Shown here: one piece after another, positions 14,209 through 23,010 of the stretch
How the letters are laid out: each line of letters begins with the position of its first letter
How positions within the stretch are numbered: position 1 is the stretch's first letter
NCBI RefSeq assembly: GCF_003002955.1
Contig: NZ_PVTJ01000003.1
Location: 310,001 to 374,000 of the forward strand
Source of the DNA: Glycomyces artemisiae
GTDB lineage: Bacteria > Actinomycetota > Actinomycetes > Mycobacteriales > Micromonosporaceae
DNA: 64,000 bases
Direction of reading: 5' to 3'
The notes under the pieces: generated by a model
What the model was told of the DNA's origin: nothing
What the model saw: only the letters and a program-made list of their open reading frames with translations
The model's database searches: none
Position numbers and translations under genes: made by a program

Positions 14209-16233
14209 CTATGCGACCGAGACCGCGACCGAGACCGCGACCGGCTCGGGGGCCGGGACCGGGACGTTCGCGATGTCGCGGTAGACGCGCTCGTACTCGT
14301 CCAACGTGGCGTCGAGGTCGTGGGAGGCGATGAGGTCGAGGCTCGCCTTGCCCATGGCGGTGCGGACCGCCTCGTCGGCGAGGATCTCGCCGAGGCGCAG
14401 CGCCAGCTCGGCGGTGTCGCCGGGCGGGTAGAGCCAGCCGTTGCGCCCCGGGCGCACCAGGTGCGGGAGGGCCATCGCGTCGGCGGCGACGACCGGCTTG
14501 CCCGCGGCCATCGCCTCCATGGTCGCGATGCTCTGGAGCTCGGCCGTCCCCGGCATGCAGAACACGTGCGCGCGCTGGTACGCCTGCACCACTTCGTCAT
14601 CGGTGATGAATCCGTGGAAGATGACCCGGTCGGCGATGCCGAGATCGGCGGCCTGCCGCTCCAGGCGCGGGCGGGCGCTGCCGTCGCCGACGAGTTCGAT
14701 CCGAACGTCGTCGGGGAGCGACGCGGCGGCCGTCAGCAGCTCGTCGACGTTCTTCTCCGCTTCAAGACGGCCCGTGAACAGCACGGTCGGCGCGGCGGCG
14801 GGCCCGGTGGACCCGGCGTAGCGCCCGCGGTCGATGCCGCAGGAGATCGCGATGACGGGCCGGTCGAGTCCGTTGCGCTCCAGCAGCTCCGCCGCGCGCG
14901 GCGTCGGCGTGGTGCAGACCGTGGCCCGGTCGTAGACGCGGGCGAGGTCGCGCCAGGCGGCGGCCGCGATGAGGCGGTGCGTCCAGCGCGGCGCGGGTCC
15001 GAAGCCCATGAGGTTCTCGGGCATGAAGTGGTTGGTGGCGACCAGGGGCGTGCCCGCGGACACCGCCGCCCGGACGGCGCTGCGGCCGATCAGGAAGTGC
15101 GCCTGGGTGTGGACGAGGTCGGGTTCGATCTCGGCGAGCAGCGCCGGGACGGCGTTCCCCGCGCGCCAGGGCGGGCAGAACCGGAACGTCGGGTGGAACG
15201 GGGTGCGGACCGAGGCGATCCGGTGGACCGTGACGCCGCCGACGGTCTCCGTGAACGGCTCGTTCCTGGTCGAGGGGCAGATGACGTGGACTTCGTGGCC
15301 GCGCGAGGCGAGGCCGGTCGCGAGGCGGTGCGCGAAGTTGGCCGCGCCGTTGACGTCGGGCCAGTACGTCTCGGCGGTGATCGCGATGCGCAGCGGCCCT
15401 TCACGTCGCGGAGCCTGGGGCGCGGTGCGCGCGGGGAGGGCGCGGGCGAGGACCACGAGACCGGCGACGGCGAGGACGGCGGGCGCGGCCATCGCGGCGA
15501 GCACGGCGCCGGAGGTCTCGGCGAACGCGAGGCCGCCGATGAGGACCGCGACGAGCGGGTCGACGATCGTGGCGGCGCCCACGGCGGTCGCCGCGGGCCC
15601 GGCCGCATAGGCCTTGTGCAGCAGCCACGCCCCGGCCAGCGCGGCGACGGCCGCTTCGACGAGGATCGCGACGAGCAGTTCCGGAGCGATCGGCGCGACG
15701 GCGGCCGCGCGGACGAGCGCGGAGGTGAATCCGAAGAGGACGGCCGCGGCGACGGCGAGGAGCAGCGCGCGGCCCGTGCCGGAGGCGAAGCGGGCGGCGA
15801 GTGCGGCGGCGGCCGCGGCGAGCAGCACCCACTGGGCGGCGCCGATGTCGGGGGCGGGGACGACCGTGCCGGTTCCCGTGGCGGACAGGGCGGTCATGCC
15901 GAGGACGCCGACCACGCTCATCGCCAGCGCGACGGCGACGGTGCGAGTGAGGGCGGTGCCGGAGAAGGCGACGGTGAGCACGAGGGCGAGCATGCCGATC
16001 GGCTGCACGACGGTGATCGGGGCGAGCGTCAGGGCGATGATGTGGAGTCCGGCGCCGAGGACGACGAGGCCGTTCCCGGCGTACCACTCGGGGGTGCGCA
16101 GGATGGTGCGGAGCGCGGACAGGCGCAGGACCGGGCCGGCGGCGGACCGGTGGACGGCGCCGTGCTGGAGGCAGGCGGCGCCGGCCATGCAGGCGGCTCC
16201 GGCGGCGGCGAGAACGATGGCCAGGATCAGCAT
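14209..16233 (-). CDS. Fusion of a multi-pass DMT/NIPA-like transporter with a GT4 glycosyltransferase, 674 aa
   Basis: Residues 1-270 carry about nine hydrophobic segments (for example MLILAIVLAAAGAACMAGAA, NGLVVLGAGLHIIALTLA, ALLLAVAAAVLFGFTSAL) with the layout of DMT-superfamily/NIPA-like permeases. From residue ~279 (PLRIAITAETYWPDVNGAANF) to ~655 the protein is a GT4 glycosyltransferase: N-terminal Rossmann with DVNGAA, LVATNHFMPENLMGF, VLFTGRLEAEKNV, and the C-terminal EX7E segment ELQSIATMEAMAAGKPVVA. The reading frame is continuous with no sign of frameshift. The tail repeats VAVSVAVSVA, from a 12-base tandem repeat at 14213-14243. Start ATG 16233 follows GAGAGGA. Likely couples lipid or sugar translocation to cytoplasmic glycosyl transfer; substrate unknown. 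The histidine kinase gene ends 88 bases upstream. Confidence 0.85.
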   Translation of the reverse strand: MLILAIVLAAAGAACMAGAACLQHGAVHRSAAGPVLRLSALRTILRTPEWYAGNGLVVLGAGLHIIALTLAPITVVQPIGMLALVLTVAFSGTALTRTVAVALAMSVVGVLGMTALSATGTGTVVPAPDIGAAQWVLLAAAAAALAARFASGTGRALLLAVAAAVLFGFTSALVRAAAVAPIAPELLVAILVEAAVAALAGAWLLHKAYAAGPAATAVGAATIVDPLVAVLIGGLAFAETSGAVLAAMAAPAVLAVAGLVVLARALPARTAPQAPRREGPLRIAITAETYWPDVNGAANFAHRLATGLASRGHEVHVICPSTRNEPFTETVGGVTVHRIASVRTPFHPTFRFCPPWRAGNAVPALLAEIEPDLVHTQAHFLIGRSAVRAAVSAGTPLVATNHFMPENLMGFGPAPRWTHRLIAAAAWRDLARVYDRATVCTTPTPRAAELLERNGLDRPVIAISCGIDRGRYAGSTGPAAAPTVLFTGRLEAEKNVDELLTAAASLPDDVRIELVGDGSARPRLERQAADLGIADRVIFHGFITDDEVVQAYQRAHVFCMPGTAELQSIATMEAMAAGKPVVAADAMALPHLVRPGRNGWLYPPGDTAELALRLGEILADEAVRTAMGKASLDLIASHDLDATLDEYERVYRDIANVPVPAPEPVAVSVAVSVA

Positions 16234-16320
16234 GGGGTCCTCTCGGATCACGGCGCTGGGCGGCGGGCGCGCGGGTCGGCGACCCGTGATCCGACTGTCG
16301 TGTCCGCGGATGAAAACTTC

Positions 16321-17832
16321 TTAAGAGGCGGTCGCCGGTTTCCCTAAGAACTGGCGCTGGCGCCCGCTGACCGGGAGGCTCACGCGCAGTTCCGCGCCGC
16401 CGGAAAGGGACGCGCCCGCTTCGGCGTCGCCGCCGTGGGTGGCGACGACCTGTGCCACGATTGCGAGTCCGAGGCCGGAGCCGGGCATGGACCGGGCTTC
16501 GGCGGCGCGGTAGAAGCGCTCGAAGACCTTGGGCCGGTCGGGTTCGCCGATGCCCGGGCCTTCGTCGGCGACGGTGAGCACGGCGCGGCCGCCGCTCGGC
16601 GAGATGCGGAGGCGCACTTCGACGACGCCGCCCTGGGGGCTCCATTTCGCGGCGTTGTCGAGCAGGTTGAGGACCATGCGGGCGAGGCCGCCGGGCTGGC
16701 CGTCCATGACCGCGTGCGCGATGGTGACGGCGAAGACGATGCCGGGCCAGCGGGCGCGGGCGCGGGTGACGGCGCCGTGGACGACGTCGGCGAGGTCGAG
16801 GGGCACGAGCGGTTCGGGGTCGGTGTTCTCCATGGCGAGTTCGACGAGTTCGGCGGTGAGCGCGGTGAGTTCTTCGGCCTGGGTGCCGAGGTCGCGCAGG
16901 AGGCGGGCGCGGTCCTCGGCGGCGAGGGTGCGGCCGGAGTCGGCCTGCGTCTCGGCGTAGGTGAGGAGTTCGACGTTGTTGCGCAGGCTGGTGAGCGGGG
17001 TGCGCAGCTCGTGCCCGGCGTCCTGCACGAGCTGCTGCTGCGCGGCCTTCGCGGTGTTGAGCGCGGTCATCATGCGGTTGAAGGCCGTTGCGAGCCTTGC
17101 GATCTCGTCTTGTCCGTCGACGGTGATGACGGAGTGGAGGTCCTGGGTGCGGGCGACGTCCTCGACGGCGCCGGTGAGCCGGTGGAGGGGGCGCAGGCCG
17201 GTGCGGGCGACGCCCCAGCCGACGACGCCGGACAGGAGCGCGCCGAGGAAGCCCACGTACGCGACGAGGAACAGGAGGTCTTCGAGGACGCCTTCGATGC
17301 CGGTGACCAGGCGCGCGACCTGCACGGCGCCGTCATCGGTAGCGACCGTGGCGACGCGGTAGACCCGCAGCTCCCCCGGCCCGGCGTCGTCGAGGTCCAC
17401 GCCGATGCGGCGGTCGGCGATGAGGATCGGGGGCGGGTGCGCGCTGCCGAGCCATTCGGCGCCCTCGGTGCTGGAGACGGGGACGCCGTCGGCGTCGAGG
17501 AAGCGGACGATGATCGGCGGCGGCGGGCCGTCGGCGTCGAGGAGCCGCTGGGCCTCGGCGGGCAGGTCGTCCATCTCGTCGCGCCAGTCGCTCGCGGGCA
17601 GGTCGGCGGCGTACATGTCGTGCAGGGCGTCGTCGGGGGTCTCGGCCTGCGCGGCGGTCTGGGCGTCGCTCTGGAGCTGCGCGTCGAGGTTCTCGTACAT
17701 GCGCTTGCGCATCATGTACCAGCCCGAGAGGGACACGACGGCGACGGCGAACATGACGCCGATCGCGGTGAGCAGGGCGACCCGCGCGTGCATGCTGAGC
17801 CGGCCCGGGCGGTGCCGCGGCCGGAGCCTCAC
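16321..17832 (-). CDS. Two-component sensor histidine kinase, MprB-like, 503 aa
   Basis: Membrane sensor: TM1 at about residues 17-40, extracytoplasmic domain 41-182, TM2 about 183-207, HAMP, then HisKA with phospho-acceptor H274 in DAGHELRTPLTSLRNNVELL, and a HATPase with LLDNAAKWS (N box), DEGPGIG and GSGLGLAIV (G boxes). The H-box wording and organisation match the MprB/PrrB branch of actinobacterial envelope-stress kinases. GTG start with GAGGAC upstream; the response regulator gene ends 25 bases before it, so both are one operon. Probably senses envelope perturbation; the adjacent transporter/glycosyltransferase fusion is a possible target. Confidence 0.93.
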   Translation of the reverse strand: MRLRPRHRPGRLSMHARVALLTAIGVMFAVAVVSLSGWYMMRKRMYENLDAQLQSDAQTAAQAETPDDALHDMYAADLPASDWRDEMDDLPAEAQRLLDADGPPPPIIVRFLDADGVPVSSTEGAEWLGSAHPPPILIADRRIGVDLDDAGPGELRVYRVATVATDDGAVQVARLVTGIEGVLEDLLFLVAYVGFLGALLSGVVGWGVARTGLRPLHRLTGAVEDVARTQDLHSVITVDGQDEIARLATAFNRMMTALNTAKAAQQQLVQDAGHELRTPLTSLRNNVELLTYAETQADSGRTLAAEDRARLLRDLGTQAEELTALTAELVELAMENTDPEPLVPLDLADVVHGAVTRARARWPGIVFAVTIAHAVMDGQPGGLARMVLNLLDNAAKWSPQGGVVEVRLRISPSGGRAVLTVADEGPGIGEPDRPKVFERFYRAAEARSMPGSGLGLAIVAQVVATHGGDAEAGASLSGGAELRVSLPVSGRQRQFLGKPATAS

Positions 17833-17857
17833 CGCGCGGTCCTCACGAGGGCCGTCC

Positions 17858-18547
17858 TCACAGTGCTTCTTCGCGCAGCACGTACCCGACGCCGCGCACG
17901 GTGTGCAGGAGGCGCCGCCCGCCCTCGGCCTCCAGTTTCTTGCGGAGGTAGCCCAGGTAGACGTCGAGGCTGTTGGAGCCGCCGCCGTGGTCGAAGCCCC
18001 AGACCTGCTCGAACAGGACGGACCTGGTGAGCACCTGCCGCGGGTGGCGCATGAACAGTTCGAGGATCGCGAACTCGGTGCGCGTGAGCCGCACCTGGCG
18101 GCCCGCGCGGGCGACCTCGCGAGTGAGGGGGTTGAGCGTGAGGTCGTCGAAGCGGTGCTCCGGGGGCTCCTCGGCGAGGGCCTCGTACCTGGTGCGGCGC
18201 ACCAGGGCCCGCACGCGCGCGAGGAGCTCCTGCAGGGCGAACGGCTTGGCGAGGTAGTCGTCCGCGCCGGAGTCGAGGCCCGCGACCCGGGCGTTGACGT
18301 CGTCGCGCGCGGTGAGCATGAGGACCGGCACGAGGTTCCCTTCGGCGCGGAGCATCCGGCACGCCTCCAGTCCGTCGAGGACGGGCATGGTCACGTCGAG
18401 GACGACGCCGTCGGGGCGGTGCTCGCGGATGGCGTCGAGCGCCTCGCGGCCGTCCTTCGCGGTGCGGACCGCGTAGCCCTCGAAGCGGAAGGTCCGCGAC
18501 AGCGAGTCGCACACGGCGTCCTCGTCGTCGGCGATCACGAGCAGCAT
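17858..18547 (-). CDS. OmpR-family response regulator, MprA-like, 229 aa
   Basis: Receiver domain residues 1-115: acidic pocket ADDED, phospho-acceptor D51 in [13 protein letters not shown], conserved TAR (LMLTARDD) and K in LAKPF. OmpR/PhoB winged helix in the C-terminal half: [31 protein letters not shown] ... [17 protein letters not shown] ... [14 protein letters not shown]. The start [10 protein letters not shown] is set by GGAGGTGGGA directly upstream. It is the first gene of the kinase operon; a minus-strand TAGAAT hexamer at 18621-18626 may be its -10. Partner of the kinase at 16321-17832. Confidence 0.95.
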   Translation of the reverse strand: MLLVIADDEDAVCDSLSRTFRFEGYAVRTAKDGREALDAIREHRPDGVVLDVTMPVLDGLEACRMLRAEGNLVPVLMLTARDDVNARVAGLDSGADDYLAKPFALQELLARVRALVRRTRYEALAEEPPEHRFDDLTLNPLTREVARAGRQVRLTRTEFAILELFMRHPRQVLTRSVLFEQVWGFDHGGGSNSLDVYLGYLRKKLEAEGGRRLLHTVRGVGYVLREEAL

Positions 18548-18686
18548 TCCCACCTCCGGCTCCGATGCTCCCCCGCTCACCGAGCGCTGGCGTGAAGCGG
18601 CGGCCAACAGATTGCGAAGGATTCTATGGCGGGCGGGCCACCCGTCCGCGGGGCGGAACGAGGGCGGACCGCAGGCTGCGGCGGCC

Positions 18687-18692
18687 TATCAT
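18687..18692 (+). promoter_or_regulatory. Putative -10 (TATCAT) of leaderless transcript
   Basis: TATCAT-TGCCGC-ATG: a near-consensus -10 ends six bases before the ATG at 18699, and no ribosome site exists. Confidence 0.5.
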
Positions 18693-18698
18693 TGCCGC

Positions 18699-21257
18699 AT
18701 GCCCGAAGCCCACGTCAATCTCCGGCCGCTGCGCCTGCGGGCGATGATGTCGCAGGAGGAGCTGGCGCTGAAGGCGGGCGTCGGCACGCGCACGGTCCGG
18801 GACATCGAGTCGGGTCGGGTGCGGCCGCAGCCGAAGACGCTGCGGCTCATCGCCGACGCGCTGGGCCTGGACGAGGCGGGCCTGGCCGAGCTGAACGGGG
18901 AGCCCGCGGCGGCCGCGGCCCCGGCGCCGGTGACCCTCCCGTCCGCGACGGCCGTGTTCACCGGCCGGACCGCGGCGCTCGCGGCCCTCGACGCGGCGCC
19001 GCCGCTGGTCGTCCTCTCCGGGGTCGGCGGCGTCGGCAAGACCATGCTCGCGCTCCACTGGGGACACCGGGCCGCCGAGCGGTTCCCCGGCGGGCGCCTC
19101 TACATCGACCTGCGCGGCTTCGGCCCCGACGGGACCGCGATGGAACCGGACGAGGCCGTCCGCCACCTGCTCGCCTCGCTGGGCGTGGAGCAGCGGCGCC
19201 TCCCGGCCGACCCGGAGGCGCAGATCGCGTTGTACCGCAGCGTCATGGGCGCCGGGCGGCGGCTCCTCGTCCTCGACAACGCGCGGGACGCCGCCCAGGT
19301 GCGCCCGCTCCTGCCCGACCCCGCGCAGGTCCGCACGGTGGTCGTCAGCCGCCGCAGGCTCGTCGGGCTCGCCGCCTCGCACGGGGCCGCGGTCGTCGAG
19401 GTCGAGGCGTTCGACTCCGACGAGGCGGCCGAGCTGCTCGAACGGCAGCTCGGAGCTGCGAGGGTCGCCGCCGAACCCGAAGCGGCGCAGCGGATCGCGG
19501 ACCTGTGCACCGGCCTGCCGCTGGCGCTCGCCATCACCGGCGCCAGGGCCGCGGCGGCGCCGGGCCTGACACTGAGCGCCGTCGCGGACGAGCTGGAGCG
19601 CTCGCGCCTCGACGCGCTCGCGGTGGACGAGGACTCGGTGGACCTCCGCGCGGTGTTCTCCTGGTCGTACCGGGCCCTCGATCCCGAAGCGGCGCGGCTG
19701 TTCCGGCTGCTGAGCCTCATCCCCGGACCCGATTTCGAGCCCGACGCGGCAGCCGCGCTGCACGGCGGCCCCGCGGCGGCGAAGGCGTTCCGCTCGCTCG
19801 TCGAAGGCCACCTGGTCGAGCCCGACGGCCGCGGCCGCTTCCGCCTCCACGACCTGCTCCGCCTCTACGCCGCCGAACTCCTCGAAGCCGAAGCGCCGCA
19901 ACCCGAGCGCGACGCGGCCCTGGACCGCCTCCTCGACTGGTACCTCCAGAGCGCCGGGGCCTGCCGTGCGGCCCTGTACCCGGCCATGGTCGGACTGGCG
20001 CTGCCTCCGGCACTGCACGAATGGCCCGCGCCGCAGGACCCCGCGCAGTGGCTCGCATCGGAGTGGAAGAACCTCTGCGCGATCGTCGGATACGCTGCGG
20101 CGCAAGGACGGGCGCCGTTCACATGGCTTATGTCCGACGTGCTCCGCGGATACGCGTGGCTGCACATGCTCGGGGCCGACAGCGCCCGGCTCGACCGCAC
20201 CGCACTGGCCGCGGCGACCGCCGCAGGCGACCCGCTCGGCCGAGCCGCCGCATCGATGGCGCTCGGCTGCTCGCTGCTGCGCCTCACCGATTACGACGAG
20301 GCCATCGGGCACCTCCGCGACGCCGCCTCTCTTGCGCGGCAAGCAGACTGGCCCGCAGCTGTGGCCTCCGCGGAAGGCAACCTGGCCGTCGCCTGCTACC
20401 ACCGCGGCCGGATGCGGGAGGGGCTGGAGCACGCCTACGCCGCCCTGCACGCCTTCCGCGAGATCGGCGAGCAGCGCGCCGAGTCCACGAACCTGCACTG
20501 GCTCGGCCTCTTCCACTCCCTGCTCGGCGAGCTCGACACCGGCGTCGGCTTCCTCGAACAAGCCCTGAAGCTCACCACCGCGGCGGGGAACGCCACGATC
20601 AGCGTGACCCTGCTGGGCCACCTCGCCGAGATCGAGGGCTTCCGCGGGCGGCTCGACGCCGCGAACGCCCATTTGGAGGCGGCGGTCGCGCTCCTCGGCG
20701 CGACCGCCAGCATCGACAGGACCAGCGACCTGCCCGGCGTCCGCGCCCGGCTCCTCCTCGCAGAAGGAAGGACCGGCGAGGCCCGGGAGCTGGCGGCCCA
20801 GGTCGTCGCGGACCGGGCCGACGAGGCCGACCACCGGATCAGGGCCGCCGCGATGGTCACGCTTGCCGCAGTGTGCGACGCCGAATGCGACTCAGCGGAG
20901 GCCGTCGCCCTCTACAACCGCGTGCTCGCGATGACCGAGCACGACGCCACGGTGTTCCACCGAGTGGAGGCCATGGCGGGCAGGGCGTCCGCGATGCTCC
21001 GAAACGGCGACCCCGGCGCCGCGGAGGCCGCCGCGGAGGCGCTGCGGACCGCGCGGGACGCGGGCTACCGGTTCCTCGAAGGGCGCGCGCTCAACGTGCT
21101 CGCCGCGGTCGACCTGGAGGCGGGGCGGCCCGCCGCGGCCGCCGCGCGGGCCCGCGAGGCCCTGCTGATCCACCGAGAGACCGGGCACGGCCCCGGCGAG
21201 GCCGTCTCCCTCGGCATCCTCGCCGAATGCGAACCTGCTGGAGGCGACGCGTCGTAG
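18699..21257 (+). CDS. XRE-HTH / NB-ARC / TPR STAND regulator, 852 aa
   Basis: Residues 5-65 are an XRE-type helix-turn-helix (RLRAMMSQEELALKAGVGTRTVRDIESGR). A STAND NTPase follows: Walker A GVGGVGKT at 108-115, Walker B LLVLDNARD, GLPLALAITGARAA and a winged-helix with FSWSYRALDPEAARLFRLLSLI. From about residue 480 come TPR repeats (AVASAEGNLAVACYHRGRMREGLEHAYAALHAF and similar) to the end. This is the architecture of actinobacterial AfsR-like signal-responsive regulators, with XRE in place of the SARP DNA-binding domain. Target genes unknown; it is monocistronic, divergent from the MprAB-like pair and ends six bases before a convergent gene. Confidence 0.9.
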   Translation: MPEAHVNLRPLRLRAMMSQEELALKAGVGTRTVRDIESGRVRPQPKTLRLIADALGLDEAGLAELNGEPAAAAAPAPVTLPSATAVFTGRTAALAALDAAPPLVVLSGVGGVGKTMLALHWGHRAAERFPGGRLYIDLRGFGPDGTAMEPDEAVRHLLASLGVEQRRLPADPEAQIALYRSVMGAGRRLLVLDNARDAAQVRPLLPDPAQVRTVVVSRRRLVGLAASHGAAVVEVEAFDSDEAAELLERQLGAARVAAEPEAAQRIADLCTGLPLALAITGARAAAAPGLTLSAVADELERSRLDALAVDEDSVDLRAVFSWSYRALDPEAARLFRLLSLIPGPDFEPDAAAALHGGPAAAKAFRSLVEGHLVEPDGRGRFRLHDLLRLYAAELLEAEAPQPERDAALDRLLDWYLQSAGACRAALYPAMVGLALPPALHEWPAPQDPAQWLASEWKNLCAIVGYAAAQGRAPFTWLMSDVLRGYAWLHMLGADSARLDRTALAAATAAGDPLGRAAASMALGCSLLRLTDYDEAIGHLRDAASLARQADWPAAVASAEGNLAVACYHRGRMREGLEHAYAALHAFREIGEQRAESTNLHWLGLFHSLLGELDTGVGFLEQALKLTTAAGNATISVTLLGHLAEIEGFRGRLDAANAHLEAAVALLGATASIDRTSDLPGVRARLLLAEGRTGEARELAAQVVADRADEADHRIRAAAMVTLAAVCDAECDSAEAVALYNRVLAMTEHDATVFHRVEAMAGRASAMLRNGDPGAAEAAAEALRTARDAGYRFLEGRALNVLAAVDLEAGRPAAAAARAREALLIHRETGHGPGEAVSLGILAECEPAGGDAS

Positions 21258-21263
21258 CGCGGC

Positions 21264-22217
21264 TCAGGGCTCCCGGGACATGGCGCTCGCGTTGAGGCCC
21301 AGTTCGAAGCGGCTCCACAGGAACCGCTGGACCAGGAGCGTGCCGATCCCGGCGACGACCAGCCCTGCGAGGTTGACGCCGAGCTGGACGAGGGACGCGC
21401 CCACCTCGTCCCAGTGCGCCAAGGCGATGGCGACGGCGATGTTCCCGGCCGCGGGGACGGTGGTGACGGAGATGAAGACGCCGACGAGGGCCTGGGACTT
21501 GCGGGCGGTCATCGAGAGGATGCCGGCGACGCCCGCGAGGACGGCGACGATGAAGGACCACCGGTCGGGGTGGATGATGAAGCTGGTCAGTGGCCGGTCG
21601 TCGAGCATGGTCGGCTCGATCCAGCCGACGAGGCGGCTGGCGGCCGCGCATGCGAGGGTCACGGCGATGGCGACGGCGAAGCCGACCGCGAGGGTGCGGG
21701 CGGCCCGGCCGATGAGCGGCAGGTCGCGCTGCATGACGCCGAAGCAGAAGGCCGCGACGGGCCCGAAGTCGGGGCCGAGGACCATGGCGCCGACGATGAG
21801 GATCGGCTGGTCCAGAAGCGCGCCGATGGCCGCGATCTGCACGGCCAGCGCGAGGAATACGAGGTAGGACCAGGTCAGGCGGGTCTCGGCGGAGGTGCGG
21901 GCGGCCAGCTCCTCCCAGATGACGGCGTCCTCGGAGTGGCCGGGCGCGGCGGCCTCGGCCTCGTCGGCGCCGTCGGAGATCGACAGGTCGATCTCCTCGA
22001 TGGTGATGGCCCCGGTCTCCTTGAGGCCCATGGCCCGCAGGTCGGCGAGGATCTCGTTGGCGCCTTCGCGGGCGACGTCGAACTCGATGCAGTCGCCGGC
22101 CGGGTCGACGGCGGCGCCGGGCAGGCGGACGACGTTCGCGACGGCATGGCAGTCGACGGCGGTCTTGAGGACCTCTGGGGCCAGGGCGGCCGGGGTGATG
22201 ACTCGTACGTGCAGCAC
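21264..22217 (-). CDS. DUF389-domain membrane protein, 317 aa
   Basis: N-terminal ~100 residues are soluble (VLHVRVITPAALAPEVLKTAV ... IEFDVAREGANEILADLRAMGL), then six to seven membrane helices with the DUF389 hallmark IVGAMVLGPDFGPVAAFCFG and LSMTARKSQALVGVFISVTTVPAAGNIAVA. The start chosen is GTG 22217, giving the usual family opening; it has GAGAAT six bases upstream (leaderless). An ATG six codons further out would contradict both. Family function is unknown, though DUF389 proteins are membrane-bound and often called TIGR00341. Convergent with the STAND regulator with a six-base gap. Confidence 0.85.
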   Translation of the reverse strand: MLHVRVITPAALAPEVLKTAVDCHAVANVVRLPGAAVDPAGDCIEFDVAREGANEILADLRAMGLKETGAITIEEIDLSISDGADEAEAAAPGHSEDAVIWEELAARTSAETRLTWSYLVFLALAVQIAAIGALLDQPILIVGAMVLGPDFGPVAAFCFGVMQRDLPLIGRAARTLAVGFAVAIAVTLACAAASRLVGWIEPTMLDDRPLTSFIIHPDRWSFIVAVLAGVAGILSMTARKSQALVGVFISVTTVPAAGNIAVAIALAHWDEVGASLVQLGVNLAGLVVAGIGTLLVQRFLWSRFELGLNASAMSREP

Positions 22218-22223
22218 GAGGGG

Positions 22224-22229
22224 ATTCTC
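22224..22229 (-). promoter_or_regulatory. Putative -10 (GAGAAT) of leaderless DUF389 transcript
   Basis: On the minus strand GAGAAT-CCCCTC-GTG; the same hexamer and a nearly identical spacer (CCCCGC) precede the ATG at 34001. Confidence 0.4.
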
Positions 22230-22263
22230 CCCCATCGCCGCCCCGGCCGCGGTCCGGCGGGTG

Positions 22264-22527
22264 TCAGTGCGCGGTCTTGCGCCTGCCGGAGGTGATGGCC
22301 TCGGCGACGCCGATGAGCAGCACCGACGCGATCACCGCGACGATGAAGCCCAGGATGTTCAACTCCCAGACGTCTCCCGTGCCGAGCAGGTTCGCGATGG
22401 TCCCGCCGATGACGGAGCCGACGAGGCCGAGCACGAGGGTGGCGAGGATGCCGAGCGACTGCTTGCCGGGCTTGATGAGGCGCGCGAGCGCGCCGATGAC
22501 GAGTCCGGCGATGATGAATCCGATCAT
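22264..22527 (-). CDS. GlsB/YeaQ/YmgE family stress-response membrane protein, 87 aa
   Basis: Transglycosylase-associated-protein family, recognisable from MIGFIIAGLVIGALARLIKPG, GILATLVLGLVGSVIGGTIA and ILGFIVAVIASVLLI: three short membrane helices with conserved glycines. AGGAGG lies six bases before ATG 22527. Such proteins are small inner-membrane proteins induced by envelope or osmotic stress in several bacteria; the molecular function is not known. It is the last of a run of small minus-strand envelope genes. Confidence 0.9.
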   Translation of the reverse strand: MIGFIIAGLVIGALARLIKPGKQSLGILATLVLGLVGSVIGGTIANLLGTGDVWELNILGFIVAVIASVLLIGVAEAITSGRRKTAH

Positions 22528-22614
22528 GGCGACCTCCTGTGGTCTCGGTGTCGGGTTGTCTGCTCTGTTCCCCGGCGGCGCGGGTTTCACACCGGCCCGG
22601 GGTCCACAAGTGCG

Positions 22615-22998
22615 TTATTCGCGGCGTTTCCGGTCGGGGACGGCGAGGCCGATGAGCCAGCTGGCGACGGCGACGAGGAGCGCGCCCCAGAACGCGGGCC
22701 AGAAGCCGTCGACGGTGAACGGCAGGCCGAGCTTCGACGTGATCCAGGAGGTGAGCAGGAACAGCAGGGCGTTGACGACGAGGGCGGCGATGCCGAGGGT
22801 GACCCAGTAGATGCAGCCGCCCGCTTTGCGGATCAGGGGTTTGAGGGTGGCGTTGACGAGGCCGAAGACGAGGGCCACGCCGATGAGGGTGAGCGTGTTG
22901 CGCAGCGGGCCCGCGCCGCCGACGTCGATGCCGTCGACCACCGCCGCGGCGAGCGCGAGGGCCGCGGCGGTGACGAGCGTGCGGACGAGGAAGCGCAT
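22615..22998 (-). CDS. Phage-holin-family membrane protein, 127 aa
   Basis: Four membrane segments: FLVRTLVTAAALALAAAVVD, LIGVALVFGLVNATLKPLI, VTLGIAALVVNALLFLLTSWI and FWPAFWGALLVAVASWLIGLAVP, with the NATLKPLI and GFWPAFWGAL landmarks of the Phage_holin_4_2 family. In chromosomes this family is a housekeeping membrane protein and does not indicate a prophage. Starts 12 bases after the SHOCT gene stop, without a clear ribosome site, so it is probably translated through coupling. Confidence 0.85.
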   Translation of the reverse strand: MRFLVRTLVTAAALALAAAVVDGIDVGGAGPLRNTLTLIGVALVFGLVNATLKPLIRKAGGCIYWVTLGIAALVVNALLFLLTSWITSKLGLPFTVDGFWPAFWGALLVAVASWLIGLAVPDRKRRE

Positions 22999-23010
22999 GG
23001 CACGGCCGGT

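Noticed and set aside
14101-16347. Long plus-strand frame opposite the transporter-GT fusion
   Set aside because: Low-complexity Gly/Arg/Glu translation; the minus frame has unmistakable GT4 and membrane motifs.
22615-22998. Holin-family protein as evidence of a prophage
   Set aside because: The Phage_holin_4_2 family is common as a housekeeping membrane protein in actinomycetes, and no other phage gene is present.
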